Part shown: positions 13,386 to 21,055 of the stretch, piece after piece
How the letters are laid out: each line of letters begins with the position of its first letter
Position numbering within the stretch: the stretch's first letter is position 1
Notes under the pieces: model-generated
Told to the model about the DNA's origin: nothing
What the model saw: the letters and a program-made list of their open reading frames with translations, nothing else
The model's database searches: none
Assembly: GCF_902491705.1 (NCBI RefSeq)
Contig: NZ_CABUIW010000022.1
Location: forward strand, 1 to 31,704
Direction: 5' to 3'
Length of the DNA: 31,704 nt
DNA from: an uncultured Lactobacillus sp.
GTDB taxonomy: Bacteria > Bacillota > Bacilli > Lactobacillales > Lactobacillaceae
Position numbers and translations under genes: made by a program

Positions 13386-13766
13386 TTGAGAAGCTTTACG
13401 GGCTTTCTTCAAACCTGGCTTCTTTCTTTCCTTCATTCTTGGGTCACGGGTTAAGAAACCTGCCTTCTTAAGTGGACCACGGAAGTCTGGGTCAACTTCA
13501 AGAAGAGCACGTGCAATACCGAGACGGATAGCTCCAGCTTGGCCTGAGAAGCCACCACCGTTAACATTAACATGAACGTCGTATTGACCGTCAGTTTCAG
13601 TTAATGTTAAAGGTTGCTTTAAATCTTTAACCAAGTTAGGGAATGGAATGTATTCATTAACTTCTTTGCCGTTAACAGTAATTGTACCGTTACCTGGTAC
13701 TAAACGTACACGAGCAACTGAATCCTTACGGCGACCTGTACCTGTGTATGCAGCTTGTTGTGCCAT
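13371..13766 (-). CDS. rpsI: 30S ribosomal protein S9
   Basis: The 131-residue product has TGRRKDSVARVRLVPG at the N-terminus and the conserved basic tail KKARKASQFSKR, whose final arginine contacts P-site tRNA in bacterial ribosomes. Full length is kept although the IME joins exactly at its last codons. Fourteen bases separate it from rplM. The native terminator now lies beyond the element; no good replacement is seen just downstream (only CGTTC-AA-GAACG with a weak T stretch). Confidence 0.98.
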   Translation of the reverse strand: MAQQAAYTGTGRRKDSVARVRLVPGNGTITVNGKEVNEYIPFPNLVKDLKQPLTLTETDGQYDVHVNVNGGGFSGQAGAIRLGIARALLEVDPDFRGPLKKAGFLTRDPRMKERKKPGLKKARKASQFSKR

Positions 13767-13780
13767 TATTTAACCTCCTA

Positions 13781-14224
13781 CTAGATTAACTTGTTAATAT
13801 CTAACTTTTCAGGCTTTTGTGCTTCATGCTTGTGATCTTCACCAGCATAAACGTGCATCTTCATGAATTCTTGGTGACCAAGAGTGTTCTTTGGAAGCAT
13901 GCCCTTAACTGAGATTTCAACCATCTTAACTGGGTTATTAGCAAGTAATTCACCATATGAGATTGACTTCAAGCCACCGCGCCATTCTGAGTGGTGGTAG
14001 TAAAACTTGTCAGAAGCCTTTTTACCAGTCAACTTAATCTTTGATGCGTTAATAACGATAACGTTATCACCGGTATCAACATTAGGTGTGTATTGAGGCT
14101 TGTTCTTACCTCTCAAAATAGTGGCTACAGCTGCAGAAAGACGACCAAGAGATACGTCAGTTGCATCAATAATGTACCACTTACGTTCGATTTCACTAGA
14201 TTTTGCTAATGGTGTAGTACGCAA
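13781..14224 (-). CDS. rplM: 50S ribosomal protein L13
   Basis: The 147-residue product begins MRTTPLAKSSEIERKWYIIDA and contains LGRLSAAVATILRGK and the C-terminal VYAGEDHKHEAQKP, standard for L13. The start codon is TTG (14222-14224) with GGAGG 9 bases upstream; the conserved MRTTP opening confirms it. L13 is an early-assembly protein of the 50S subunit. It forms a two-gene operon with rpsI. Confidence 0.97.
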   Translation of the reverse strand: MRTTPLAKSSEIERKWYIIDATDVSLGRLSAAVATILRGKNKPQYTPNVDTGDNVIVINASKIKLTGKKASDKFYYHHSEWRGGLKSISYGELLANNPVKMVEISVKGMLPKNTLGHQEFMKMHVYAGEDHKHEAQKPEKLDINKLI

Positions 14225-14328
14225 TTTAAATTCCTCCGTTTATTTGCAGTTTGAAAACAATAAGTTTCCGGGGCCTATCGTGGACAAACATACTATACTA
14301 GAGTACGTCCTTTTTTAGAAAAAGTCAA
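14225..14328 (-). promoter_or_regulatory. rplM promoter and leader
   Basis: On the minus strand TTGACT (14323-14328) is a good -35. The best -10 candidates are TACTCT at the ideal 17-base spacing and TATAGT further down (14292-14297). The remaining leader, with GGCCCCGG and paired TTTTCAAACTG-type segments, is where Firmicutes often carry the L13 autoregulatory leader; I infer it from position and did not identify its consensus. Confidence 0.45.
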
Positions 14329-15117
14329 TTATAAATGCTGGTCTTGACGATATTTTTGTGGTATTTCATCATAAAAAACATGATACAAATATAAACCACT
14401 TGCCTGGGCTGTTTGACGAACTTCTTGTCTATCTTTTGCTAAAATTACTCTCTTCAAATCATGGACAGGTCTGCGCTCATTTCCTATTTCCAATAAGGCA
14501 GCAACCATGATGCGAACCATATTATATAAAAATCCCGAACCAATAAAATCGAATATTATTTCGTTTTCTTCTTCACTTTTTCTGATATTTACATAATAAA
14601 TAGTTCGAACTTTATCTTCTATTTGTCCGCCACTCGCTGCAAAGCTAGTAAAATCATGCGTTCCTAGCAAATCTTGAGCCGCTTCCTGCATTTTTTTAAT
14701 ATCCAAGTGGTATTGGAAGTGCCCTGTGTAAAATCGCTTAAATGGATTTACAAAGTGATCTAAGCTAACGCGATATCTATACCATTTTCCCTTAATTGAG
14801 TATCTAGCATGAAAATCTTCATCAACAATCTGACAATCCGTAAAAACAATATCTGTTGGCATCATTGAATTCAAAGCTAAAATCATGCGGTTAGCCGGAA
14901 TTGTTTTCCCTGGATAATCAAAATGAATCACTTGTCCAACTGCATGAACCCCTGCATCAGTTCTACCAGATCCTTGCACAATGACGCGCTGACCCTTAGT
15001 CATCTTTTTAAGGGCATCTTCAACTGTTCCTTGGACTGTTCGCTGATCTGGCTGCAATTGAAAGCCATGAAATAAATGGCCGTCATAGGCCATTGTCATC
15101 TTATATCTAGTTAACAT
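14329..15117 (-). CDS. truA: tRNA pseudouridine(38-40) synthase TruA
   Basis: The 262-residue product contains GSGRTDAGVHAVGQV with the catalytic aspartate D54, YDGHLFHGFQ at the N-terminus, HDFTSFAASG, and GSGFLYNMVRIMV near residue 195, all TruA hallmarks. It converts uridines 38-40 of the anticodon arm to pseudouridine. It starts 2 bases after the ecfT stop with AGGAATC as ribosome binding site. Its place behind ecfA1-ecfA2-ecfT is usual in lactobacilli and bacilli. Confidence 0.96.
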   Translation of the reverse strand: MLTRYKMTMAYDGHLFHGFQLQPDQRTVQGTVEDALKKMTKGQRVIVQGSGRTDAGVHAVGQVIHFDYPGKTIPANRMILALNSMMPTDIVFTDCQIVDEDFHARYSIKGKWYRYRVSLDHFVNPFKRFYTGHFQYHLDIKKMQEAAQDLLGTHDFTSFAASGGQIEDKVRTIYYVNIRKSEEENEIIFDFIGSGFLYNMVRIMVAALLEIGNERRPVHDLKRVILAKDRQEVRQTAQASGLYLYHVFYDEIPQKYRQDQHL

Positions 15118-15119
15118 AA

Positions 15120-15917
15120 TTAATGATTCCTAAAAATTAATAGTAACAACACTAATACAATGAAATAAGCTAGCGAAATCAAATCATATTTTGACCAATT
15201 TAAGACTCTATATTTGGTTCGACCGCTGCTTCCACGATATCCACGTGATTCCATTGCTGTTGAAAGATCAATCGCAGTTTCCAATGAATGAATAAATAGT
15301 GGCACTAAAATCGGCGTAATTGCCTTAGCTCTTTTTATCAAGCCACCATCATTGAAGTCAGCACCACGTGATCTCTGGGCATTCATTATCTTTAATGTCT
15401 CGTCAAACAGCGTTGGCACGAATCGCAAGGCAATTGAAATTACCAATGCAATTTTGTCTACAGGCACTTTAAACAATTTTAATGGCTTAAGTATCCACTC
15501 CATTGCATCCGCAATCTCAAGAGGCATCGTAGTAACCGTCATTACCGTTGAAATCAGAATAATCAAAGTAAATCTGATAAAAATATAGGCTGCATTGACT
15601 AACCCATAGCTAGAAATGGTAAAAATGCCCCATTGCCAATAAATTTTTCCGCCAGTCATAAAGAACAACTGCAATAAGGATGTGAAAAAGATTAACCCAA
15701 TTAATGGCTTAACCCCATCCCAGAACACTTTAGCTTTTAGCTTAGTTGCCCAAACTGCAGCTAGGCAAAATATTGTAATGATCGCATAGGTTAATGGATT
15801 ATTTGCCAAAAAAATCACGAAAATAAATAATATTGTAATCAATAATTTACCACGTGGATCCATTTTATAGACAAGAGAATTTCCCGGGATATATCGCCCA
15901 ACAATTATTTTACTCAT
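15120..15917 (-). CDS. ecfT: ECF transporter transmembrane subunit EcfT
   Basis: The 265-residue membrane protein has KMDPRGKLL near the N-terminus, several membrane helices, and the two short signature motifs that couple EcfT to the ATPases: AQRSRGADF and MESRGYRG. EcfT joins EcfA1-EcfA2 to interchangeable substrate-binding S components for vitamins and metals. The ATG at 15917 lies inside the end of ecfA2 (GATGAGTAA overlap) and has GGGAGAG as binding site; the TTG before it is not needed. Confidence 0.95.
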   Translation of the reverse strand: MSKIIVGRYIPGNSLVYKMDPRGKLLITILFIFVIFLANNPLTYAIITIFCLAAVWATKLKAKVFWDGVKPLIGLIFFTSLLQLFFMTGGKIYWQWGIFTISSYGLVNAAYIFIRFTLIILISTVMTVTTMPLEIADAMEWILKPLKLFKVPVDKIALVISIALRFVPTLFDETLKIMNAQRSRGADFNDGGLIKRAKAITPILVPLFIHSLETAIDLSTAMESRGYRGSSGRTKYRVLNWSKYDLISLAYFIVLVLLLLIFRNH

Positions 15918-16767
15918 CAAACTCTCCCTTCAAATTCTCCTTAATTCCAACTACAAGCTGATCAAGCACTAATGGATTTTCCTTAAATTCATAATTCGTC
16001 AGCTCTGATGCAAAAAGACTAGGAGTCGGCTCCATTAAATAATGCTTTTCAAGCCATGCTTTGTCCTTAAAAATATTTTTCGGTTGATCATGCTTAATTA
16101 GTCGTCCATGTTCCATGACTAAAACATCATCTGCAAATTCAGCAACATCATCCATATTGTGTGTAACCAAGATTACAGTATGTCCTGCTTTTTGATAGTC
16201 GACAAACAGTTTCATCATTTCTTTGCGAGACTTGGGATCTAGACCTGCAGCTGGCTCATCTAAACAGAGTACTTGTGGTTCATTTACCATAACTCCAGCA
16301 ATAGCTACACGTCTCATCTGACCACCTGAAAGCTCAAATGGAGATTTAGAAGCTATTTCTCTAGGTAGCCCAACCTGATCTAACCATTCAAAAGCTTTCT
16401 TTTTTGCTTCTTCTTCAGTAGCACCAAAATTTTTAGGACCAAATTCAATATCCTCTAACACCGTATTTTCAAATAATTGTGCTTCTGGAAACTGAAAAAC
16501 TAGACTAACTCGCTTACGCAATTCTTTTAAGTTCTTATTACTTGTCTGCGAAGTAATATGATAGCCGGCAATATCTATCGATCCACTGCTTGGCTTAAGT
16601 AAGGCATTAAAATGCTGCATAAGAGTAGATTTACCACTACCAGTATGTCCAATCAAAGCAATGAATTTATTGTCAGCTAATTCGAAAGAAACATCATCTA
16701 GTCCCTTCTTTTCCATCGTTGTTCCTGGAGAATAAATATAATCTACTTTTTCGAATTTAATTGACAT
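15910..16767 (-). CDS. ecfA2: ECF transporter ATPase EcfA2
   Basis: The 285-residue ABC ATPase has Walker A GHTGSGKST (40-48), Q-loop FQFPEAQLF, signature LSGGQMRR, Walker B VLCLDEPAAGLD and the switch histidine in VTHNMDD. With EcfA1 it forms the heterodimeric motor of the energy-coupling-factor vitamin transporter. The start overlaps the end of ecfA1 by 25 bases, with only a modest GAGTTG nearby, so translation is probably coupled. Confidence 0.95.
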   Translation of the reverse strand: MSIKFEKVDYIYSPGTTMEKKGLDDVSFELADNKFIALIGHTGSGKSTLMQHFNALLKPSSGSIDIAGYHITSQTSNKNLKELRKRVSLVFQFPEAQLFENTVLEDIEFGPKNFGATEEEAKKKAFEWLDQVGLPREIASKSPFELSGGQMRRVAIAGVMVNEPQVLCLDEPAAGLDPKSRKEMMKLFVDYQKAGHTVILVTHNMDDVAEFADDVLVMEHGRLIKHDQPKNIFKDKAWLEKHYLMEPTPSLFASELTNYEFKENPLVLDQLVVGIKENLKGEFDE

Positions 16768-17594
16768 AAGTACTGTTTCAACTCATCTTTCGTTTGTACA
16801 TCTTTTGGTATTTTAATGCCTACTTGATCTAACTTATTTATCAATTTATTTACAAAAGGAATATCCAATCCAATTTTGCGCAACATTTCTGTTTGACTGA
16901 AAATATCTGTTGGTGATCCCTGTGCCAAGATTTTTCCATCGTTTAACACAATGATATTGTCGGCCATATCTGCTTCATCAATATCATGAGTAATAGAAAG
17001 AATGGTTAAATTCTTTTCTGCCATTAAGCGCTTAATGATCTTTAGAATTTGATTTCTACCACTTGGATCCAACATTGAAGTTGATTCATCTAAGATAATG
17101 ATTTCTGGTTCAACAGCAAGAATACCCGCAATAGCTACCCTCTGCTTTTGACCACCTGAAAGATTGGAAGGTTCGGTATTAATATAATCTAACATTCCCA
17201 CATCTGATAAAACTTTTTTAACGGTTTTTACCATTTGATCTCTTGGAACACCGCGATTTTCAAGACCAAATGCTACATCATCACCGACTGTAGCTCCTAC
17301 GAACTGATTATCTGGATTTTGAAAAACGATTCCTACTTTTTCTCTAATGTCCCATACAGTTTCTGGATTCAAATCCATTCCGGAAACTGTGATCGTGCTG
17401 TCAGAATCTTTATCTGGTAAAAGCAACCCGTTGATTAGCTTGGAAATCGTAGATTTACCGCTTCCGTTATGACCTATTAAAGCAGTCCATGATCCCTTTT
17501 TAACTTTAAAATCAATTTTCTTAAGAACAGGTTCTTTAGATTCTGGATATGTAAATGTCACATTTTTAAATTCAATAGCATTATTATTTACCAT
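16743..17594 (-). CDS. ecfA1: ECF transporter ATPase EcfA1
   Basis: The 283-residue ABC ATPase has Walker A GHNGSGKST, Q-loop FQNPDNQFVG, signature LSGGQKQR, Walker B IIILDESTSMLD (the serine after DE is normal for EcfA1) and the switch histidine in SITHDIDEAD. First gene of ecfA1-ecfA2-ecfT-truA. The start has AAGGGAG upstream. An extended -10 (TGTTACAAT, box at 17629-17634 on the minus strand) about 35 bases before the start suggests its own promoter, placed directly behind the rplQ terminator. Confidence 0.95.
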   Translation of the reverse strand: MVNNNAIEFKNVTFTYPESKEPVLKKIDFKVKKGSWTALIGHNGSGKSTISKLINGLLLPDKDSDSTITVSGMDLNPETVWDIREKVGIVFQNPDNQFVGATVGDDVAFGLENRGVPRDQMVKTVKKVLSDVGMLDYINTEPSNLSGGQKQRVAIAGILAVEPEIIILDESTSMLDPSGRNQILKIIKRLMAEKNLTILSITHDIDEADMADNIIVLNDGKILAQGSPTDIFSQTEMLRKIGLDIPFVNKLINKLDQVGIKIPKDVQTKDELKQYLCQLNSKK

Positions 17595-17628
17595 TACTTC
17601 ACGCTCCCTTCCAAGTCACTTAATAATA

Positions 17629-17637
17629 ATTGTAACA
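17629..17637 (-). promoter_or_regulatory. Extended -10 promoter for the ecfA1 operon
   Basis: The minus strand reads TG-T-TACAAT, an extended -10 element, with no good -35. It overlaps sequence just past the T run of the preceding terminator. Confidence 0.4.
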
Positions 17638-17651
17638 GAAAAAAGGGCAAA

Positions 17652-17681
17652 AAAAATCACCCATGAAGAGGGATGATTTTA
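17652..17681 (-). terminator. Terminator after rplQ (end of the large ribosomal operon)
   Basis: On the minus strand AAATCATCCC and GGGTGATTT pair with one bulge, and a run of eight T follows. It separates the ribosomal/rpoA operon from ecfA1. Confidence 0.82.
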
Positions 17682-17746
17682 CTCATCTAAGCTAGACTAA
17701 GCTTTCGCCATCATCTTTACGCTTATTCTCACTTTCATGGATAATT

Positions 17747-17762
17747 CTTAATACGTATTAAG
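17747..17762. repeat. 16-bp perfect palindrome after rplQ
   Basis: CTTAATACGTATTAAG is a perfect palindrome 12 bases past the rplQ stop. Without a loop it is a poor terminator stem, so it may be a protein-binding site or chance. Confidence 0.35.
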
Positions 17763-17774
17763 TTTTCGATTATT

Positions 17775-18158
17775 CTAGACTAATTCAAGAATAACCATTG
17801 GAGCAGCGTCACCTTTACGAGGAACAGCTAACTTCAAAATTCTAGTGTAACCACCATTACGGTCTTTGTAACGAGGTGCTACATCGCTGAAAAGTTTTTG
17901 TAATGCTGACTTAACAACAACAGTATCCTTTTCTTCATGAATATCTGCAACTTCGTCACGTACAAATGCTGCAGCCTTTCTTCTTGAAGCTAAATCGCCG
18001 CGCTTACCTAAAGTGATCATCTTTTCGGCAGTCTTGCGAACTTCTTTAGCACGAGTTTCAGTAGTAACAATGCGTTCGTTCATGATTAATTGAGTAGTCA
18101 TTTCTCTTAGCATTGCTTTTCTGTGAGCACTATCGCGACCTAATTTACGGTATGCCAT
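17775..18158 (-). CDS. rplQ: 50S ribosomal protein L17
   Basis: The 127-residue product opens MAYRKLGRDSAHRKAMLREM and has RNGGYTRILKL and the VILELV end of L17. Last gene of the long operon, directly behind rpoA, as in most Firmicutes. GGAGGC upstream. Confidence 0.97.
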   Translation of the reverse strand: MAYRKLGRDSAHRKAMLREMTTQLIMNERIVTTETRAKEVRKTAEKMITLGKRGDLASRRKAAAFVRDEVADIHEEKDTVVVKSALQKLFSDVAPRYKDRNGGYTRILKLAVPRKGDAAPMVILELV

Positions 18159-18183
18159 GGGTTTGCCTCCTTTATTGCCTACT

Positions 18184-19122
18184 TTAGTCTTCTTGACGAA
18201 GTGAAAGACCTAAGTCGGCTAATTTATTCTTAACTTCTTCCAATGATTTACGTCCTAAGTTACGTACACGCATCATATCTGACTCTGTCTTGTCAGTTAA
18301 CTCTTGAAGAGTGTTAATGCCGGCACGTTTCAGGCAGTTGTATGAACGAACAGAAAGGTCAAGCTCTTCAATTGTCATTTCAAGCTTCTTTTCTTTCTTA
18401 TCGTCTTCCTTTTCCACCATTACTTCGCTGAATTGAGTATTTGCATCTGCTGATTCAAATACTTTAAAGTGTTCAACTAAGATCTTAGCAGCAAAACTAA
18501 GGGCGTCATTAGGCTTGATTGAACCGTCAGTCCAAATCTCAAAAGTGAGCTTGTCAAAATCGTCTCTCTTACCAACACGAGTTGATTCAACTTGGTAGTT
18601 AACCTTTTTAATTGGTGAGAATAATGAATCAACAGGAATTACTCCGATTGGCATGTCATCACTCTTATTGTCACTTGCAGTTACATATCCTCTACCATTC
18701 TTTACGGCGAGTTCCATATGTAAGTGCCCACCTTCGGCAATGGTACAAATATATTGATCTGGATTCAAGACTTGAACGTCTGCATCAACTTTAAGATCAT
18801 CAGCAGTCACTGTGGCAGGACCTTCAACGTCTAATTCAATAACCTTTTGTTCATCTGAAAGAGACTTTAATTCAAGTTTCTTTAAATTCAGAATAATCTT
18901 GGTTACATCTTCTCTGACGCCAGGAACTGTTGAGAACTCGTGTAAAACGCCATCAATTTGCACATAAACAAGTCCAGTACCCGGAATAGAAGTAAGTAAA
19001 ACTCTTCTTAAAGAATTACCTAAAGTAGTACCAAAGCCTCGCTCAAGTGGTTCAACAACAAACTTACCGTAAGAATCTTCTTGTTCAACAACGGTAATAT
19101 TTGGTTTTTCAAATTCAATCAT
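18184..19122 (-). CDS. rpoA: RNA polymerase alpha subunit
   Basis: The 312-residue product has the N-terminal dimerisation domain (VEPLERGFGTTLGNSLRRVLL, 22-42), an acidic linker (VEKEDDKKEKK) and the C-terminal domain with LDLSVRSYNCLKRAGI and NLGRKSLEEVKNKL, which contacts UP-element DNA and activators. Length is normal. Its position between rpsK and rplQ is canonical. GAAAGGGGCCC precedes the ATG. Confidence 0.98.
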   Translation of the reverse strand: MIEFEKPNITVVEQEDSYGKFVVEPLERGFGTTLGNSLRRVLLTSIPGTGLVYVQIDGVLHEFSTVPGVREDVTKIILNLKKLELKSLSDEQKVIELDVEGPATVTADDLKVDADVQVLNPDQYICTIAEGGHLHMELAVKNGRGYVTASDNKSDDMPIGVIPVDSLFSPIKKVNYQVESTRVGKRDDFDKLTFEIWTDGSIKPNDALSFAAKILVEHFKVFESADANTQFSEVMVEKEDDKKEKKLEMTIEELDLSVRSYNCLKRAGINTLQELTDKTESDMMRVRNLGRKSLEEVKNKLADLGLSLRQED

Positions 19123-19170
19123 TACTGGGCCCCTTTCAAAACGTAACGTCCTATATTATCAAGGACAAAA

Positions 19171-19560
19171 TTAAACACGACGACGTTTTGGTGGTCTGGA
19201 ACCATTGTGGGGAACTGGCGTAACGTCACGAATTGCAGTAATTTCAAGACCAGTTGCTTGAAGTGATCTAATAGCAGATTCACGACCAGCACCAGGACCT
19301 TTAACAGAAACTTCTACATGTTTCATACCTTGGTCCATTGCACTCTTAGCTGCTGCTTCAGCTGCCATTTGAGCTGCAAATGGAGTAGACTTACGACTAC
19401 CCTTAAAGCCCAATGCACCAGCTGAAGACCAAGCAACTGCATTACCTTGAACGTCAGTAATCATGACTAAAGTATTATTAAACGTTGAGTGAATGTGTGC
19501 TACACCGCTTTCAACATGCTTCTTCACACGACGCTTACGTGCTGTTTTCTTTGCAGGCAT
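19171..19560 (-). CDS. rpsK: 30S ribosomal protein S11
   Basis: The 129-residue product contains HIHSTFNNTLVMITD, GSRKSTPFAAQMAAE and the C-terminal VTPVPHNGSRPPKRRRV of S11. The ATG at 19560 follows AAGGAGG; an adjacent TTG upstream is not the start. S11 forms part of the 30S platform with S6 and S18. Confidence 0.98.
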   Translation of the reverse strand: MPAKKTARKRRVKKHVESGVAHIHSTFNNTLVMITDVQGNAVAWSSAGALGFKGSRKSTPFAAQMAAEAAAKSAMDQGMKHVEVSVKGPGAGRESAIRSLQATGLEITAIRDVTPVPHNGSRPPKRRRV

Positions 19561-19584
19561 CAATAAACCTCCTTATAAATAAAA

Positions 19585-19935
19585 TTAACGGTTTCTCTTA
19601 GTACCCTTACGAGTACGAGCATTGTTCTTGGTATTTTGGCCACGAACTGGAAGTCCACGGCGGTGACGAATACCACGATAAGAACCAATATCAACTAAGC
19701 GCTTAATGTTCATGCTTACTTCACGACGCAAGTCACCTTCAACACGGTACTTGTCAACTTCAGCACGAAGCTTTTCTTGATCTTCTGGAGTTAAGTCCTT
19801 TGAACGAACGTCTTCAGATACACCAGCATCAGCACAAATCTTCTTAGCAGTTGCGTCACCAATACCGTAAATGTATGTTAAGGCAACAACAATTCGCTTA
19901 TCTCTTGGTAAGTCAACACCAGCAATACGAGCCAT
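19585..19935 (-). CDS. rpsM: 30S ribosomal protein S13
   Basis: The 116-residue product opens MARIAGVDLPRDKRIVVALT and ends in the basic tail RGQNTKNNARTRKGTKRNR. S13 is a head protein contacting tRNA and L5. GAGGTG precedes the start, 23 bases after rpmJ. Confidence 0.98.
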   Translation of the reverse strand: MARIAGVDLPRDKRIVVALTYIYGIGDATAKKICADAGVSEDVRSKDLTPEDQEKLRAEVDKYRVEGDLRREVSMNIKRLVDIGSYRGIRHRRGLPVRGQNTKNNARTRKGTKRNR

Positions 19936-19958
19936 AAACTACACCTCCTCTTTTTCTA

Positions 19959-20075
19959 TTAACCTTGACGTTGCTTGTGCTTTGGATTTGCTGGGCAAAT
20001 TACCATAACACGGCCATGTCTTTTAATAACTTTACAATGTTCACACATTGGTTTAACAGATGGTCTAACCTTCAT
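19959..20075 (-). CDS. rpmJ: 50S ribosomal protein L36
   Basis: A 38-residue protein, MKVRPSVKPMCEHCKVIKRH and onward to NPKHKQRQG, with the zinc ligands C-x2-C, C and H of L36. The ATG at 20075 has GGAGGG 4-5 bases upstream. It lies in the usual place between infA and rpsM. Confidence 0.97.
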   Translation of the reverse strand: MKVRPSVKPMCEHCKVIKRHGRVMVICPANPKHKQRQG

Positions 20076-20091
20076 GTTTCCCTCCGTTACA

Positions 20092-20313
20092 TTATTTTAT
20101 AAATCGATACGTAATTCTACCTTTAGTTAAATCGTATGGAGACAATTCAACAGTTACACGGTCTCCTGGCAAGATACGAATGTAGTGCATTCTAATCTTA
20201 CCGGAAACGTGTGCTAAAATAGTAGCCCCATTTTCCAATTCAACTTTAAACATAGCATTAGGTAAGGTATCAACTACCTTACCTTCTACTTCAATGACAT
20301 CATCCTTTGCCAA
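20092..20313 (-). CDS. infA: Translation initiation factor IF-1
   Basis: The 73-residue product opens MAKDDVIEVEGKVVDTLPNA and has the single OB-fold signature HVSGKIRMHYIRILPGD. IF-1 binds the 30S A site during initiation. GGAGGAAC precedes the ATG. An internal promoter lies 40 bases upstream. Confidence 0.98.
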   Translation of the reverse strand: MAKDDVIEVEGKVVDTLPNAMFKVELENGATILAHVSGKIRMHYIRILPGDRVTVELSPYDLTKGRITYRFIK

Positions 20314-20350
20314 AGTTGTTCCTCCGCAATTAATACAGTCATACTTTGAA

Positions 20351-20378
20351 ATTATAACACGGATAAAAAATTATACAA
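20351..20378 (-). promoter_or_regulatory. Internal promoter before infA
   Basis: The minus strand has an extended -10, TG-T-TATAAT (box at 20351-20356), with TTGTAT (20373-20378) 16 bases upstream. It lies in the only wide gap (74 bases) of the operon interior and could give extra infA-rpmJ-rpsM-rpsK-rpoA-rplQ transcript. Confidence 0.55.
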
Positions 20379-20387
20379 ATTTTTCTT

Positions 20388-21044
20388 TTATTGATTATTA
20401 CTCAATACCGCATCAATGTCTTCAAAGACTTTTTCTGGAGTTTGTTCACCATTAATTACAGTAAGCAAACCTTTCTTTTGATAAAAGTCTTTCAAAGGAG
20501 CATTCATCTTTTCGTTAACTTCAAGACGATTCTTAACAACTTCAGGCTTATCGTCTTCACGTTGATAGAATTCATGACCACCACAACGATCACAAGTACC
20601 TTCAACTTTAGGTTGCTTAGAAATCTTATTGTAGGTAGCACCACAATTCTTACACATGTATCTTGCTGATAAACGCTTGATCAAAGTATCTTCATCAACT
20701 TCAAGCGCAATAACATTTGTTAAAGGCTTATTCAAACGCTTGGTAATACCATCAAGAAGTTCTGCTTGTACAGTAGTTCTTGGAAAACCGTCTAAGATGA
20801 AACCTTCTTTAATATCAGGTTGACTTAAACGTTCTTCAACCAATCTAGCAGTAACTTCGTCTGGTACTAAATTACCTTTGTCGATGTAGCTTTTAGCTTC
20901 AAGACCAACCTTGGTCTTGTTTGCCATTGCTTCCCTAAACATATCTCCAGTTGAAATATGAGTTAAGTGATATTTGTCAACGATTCTCTCTGATGCTGTA
21001 CCTTTACCAGCACCTGGTAAACCTAAAAGAATTAAGTTAATCAT
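20388..21044 (-). CDS. adk: Adenylate kinase
   Basis: The 218-residue product has P-loop GLPGAGKGT (8-16), GDMFREAM, GFILDGFPRT, and a lid with four cysteines (CKNC and CDRC), the zinc-binding lid typical of Gram-positive Adk. It catalyses ATP + AMP to 2 ADP. Located between secY and infA as in bacilli. Confidence 0.98.
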   Translation of the reverse strand: MINLILLGLPGAGKGTASERIVDKYHLTHISTGDMFREAMANKTKVGLEAKSYIDKGNLVPDEVTARLVEERLSQPDIKEGFILDGFPRTTVQAELLDGITKRLNKPLTNVIALEVDEDTLIKRLSARYMCKNCGATYNKISKQPKVEGTCDRCGGHEFYQREDDKPEVVKNRLEVNEKMNAPLKDFYQKKGLLTVINGEQTPEKVFEDIDAVLSNNQ

Positions 21045-21055
21045 TTTTTCCGTTC

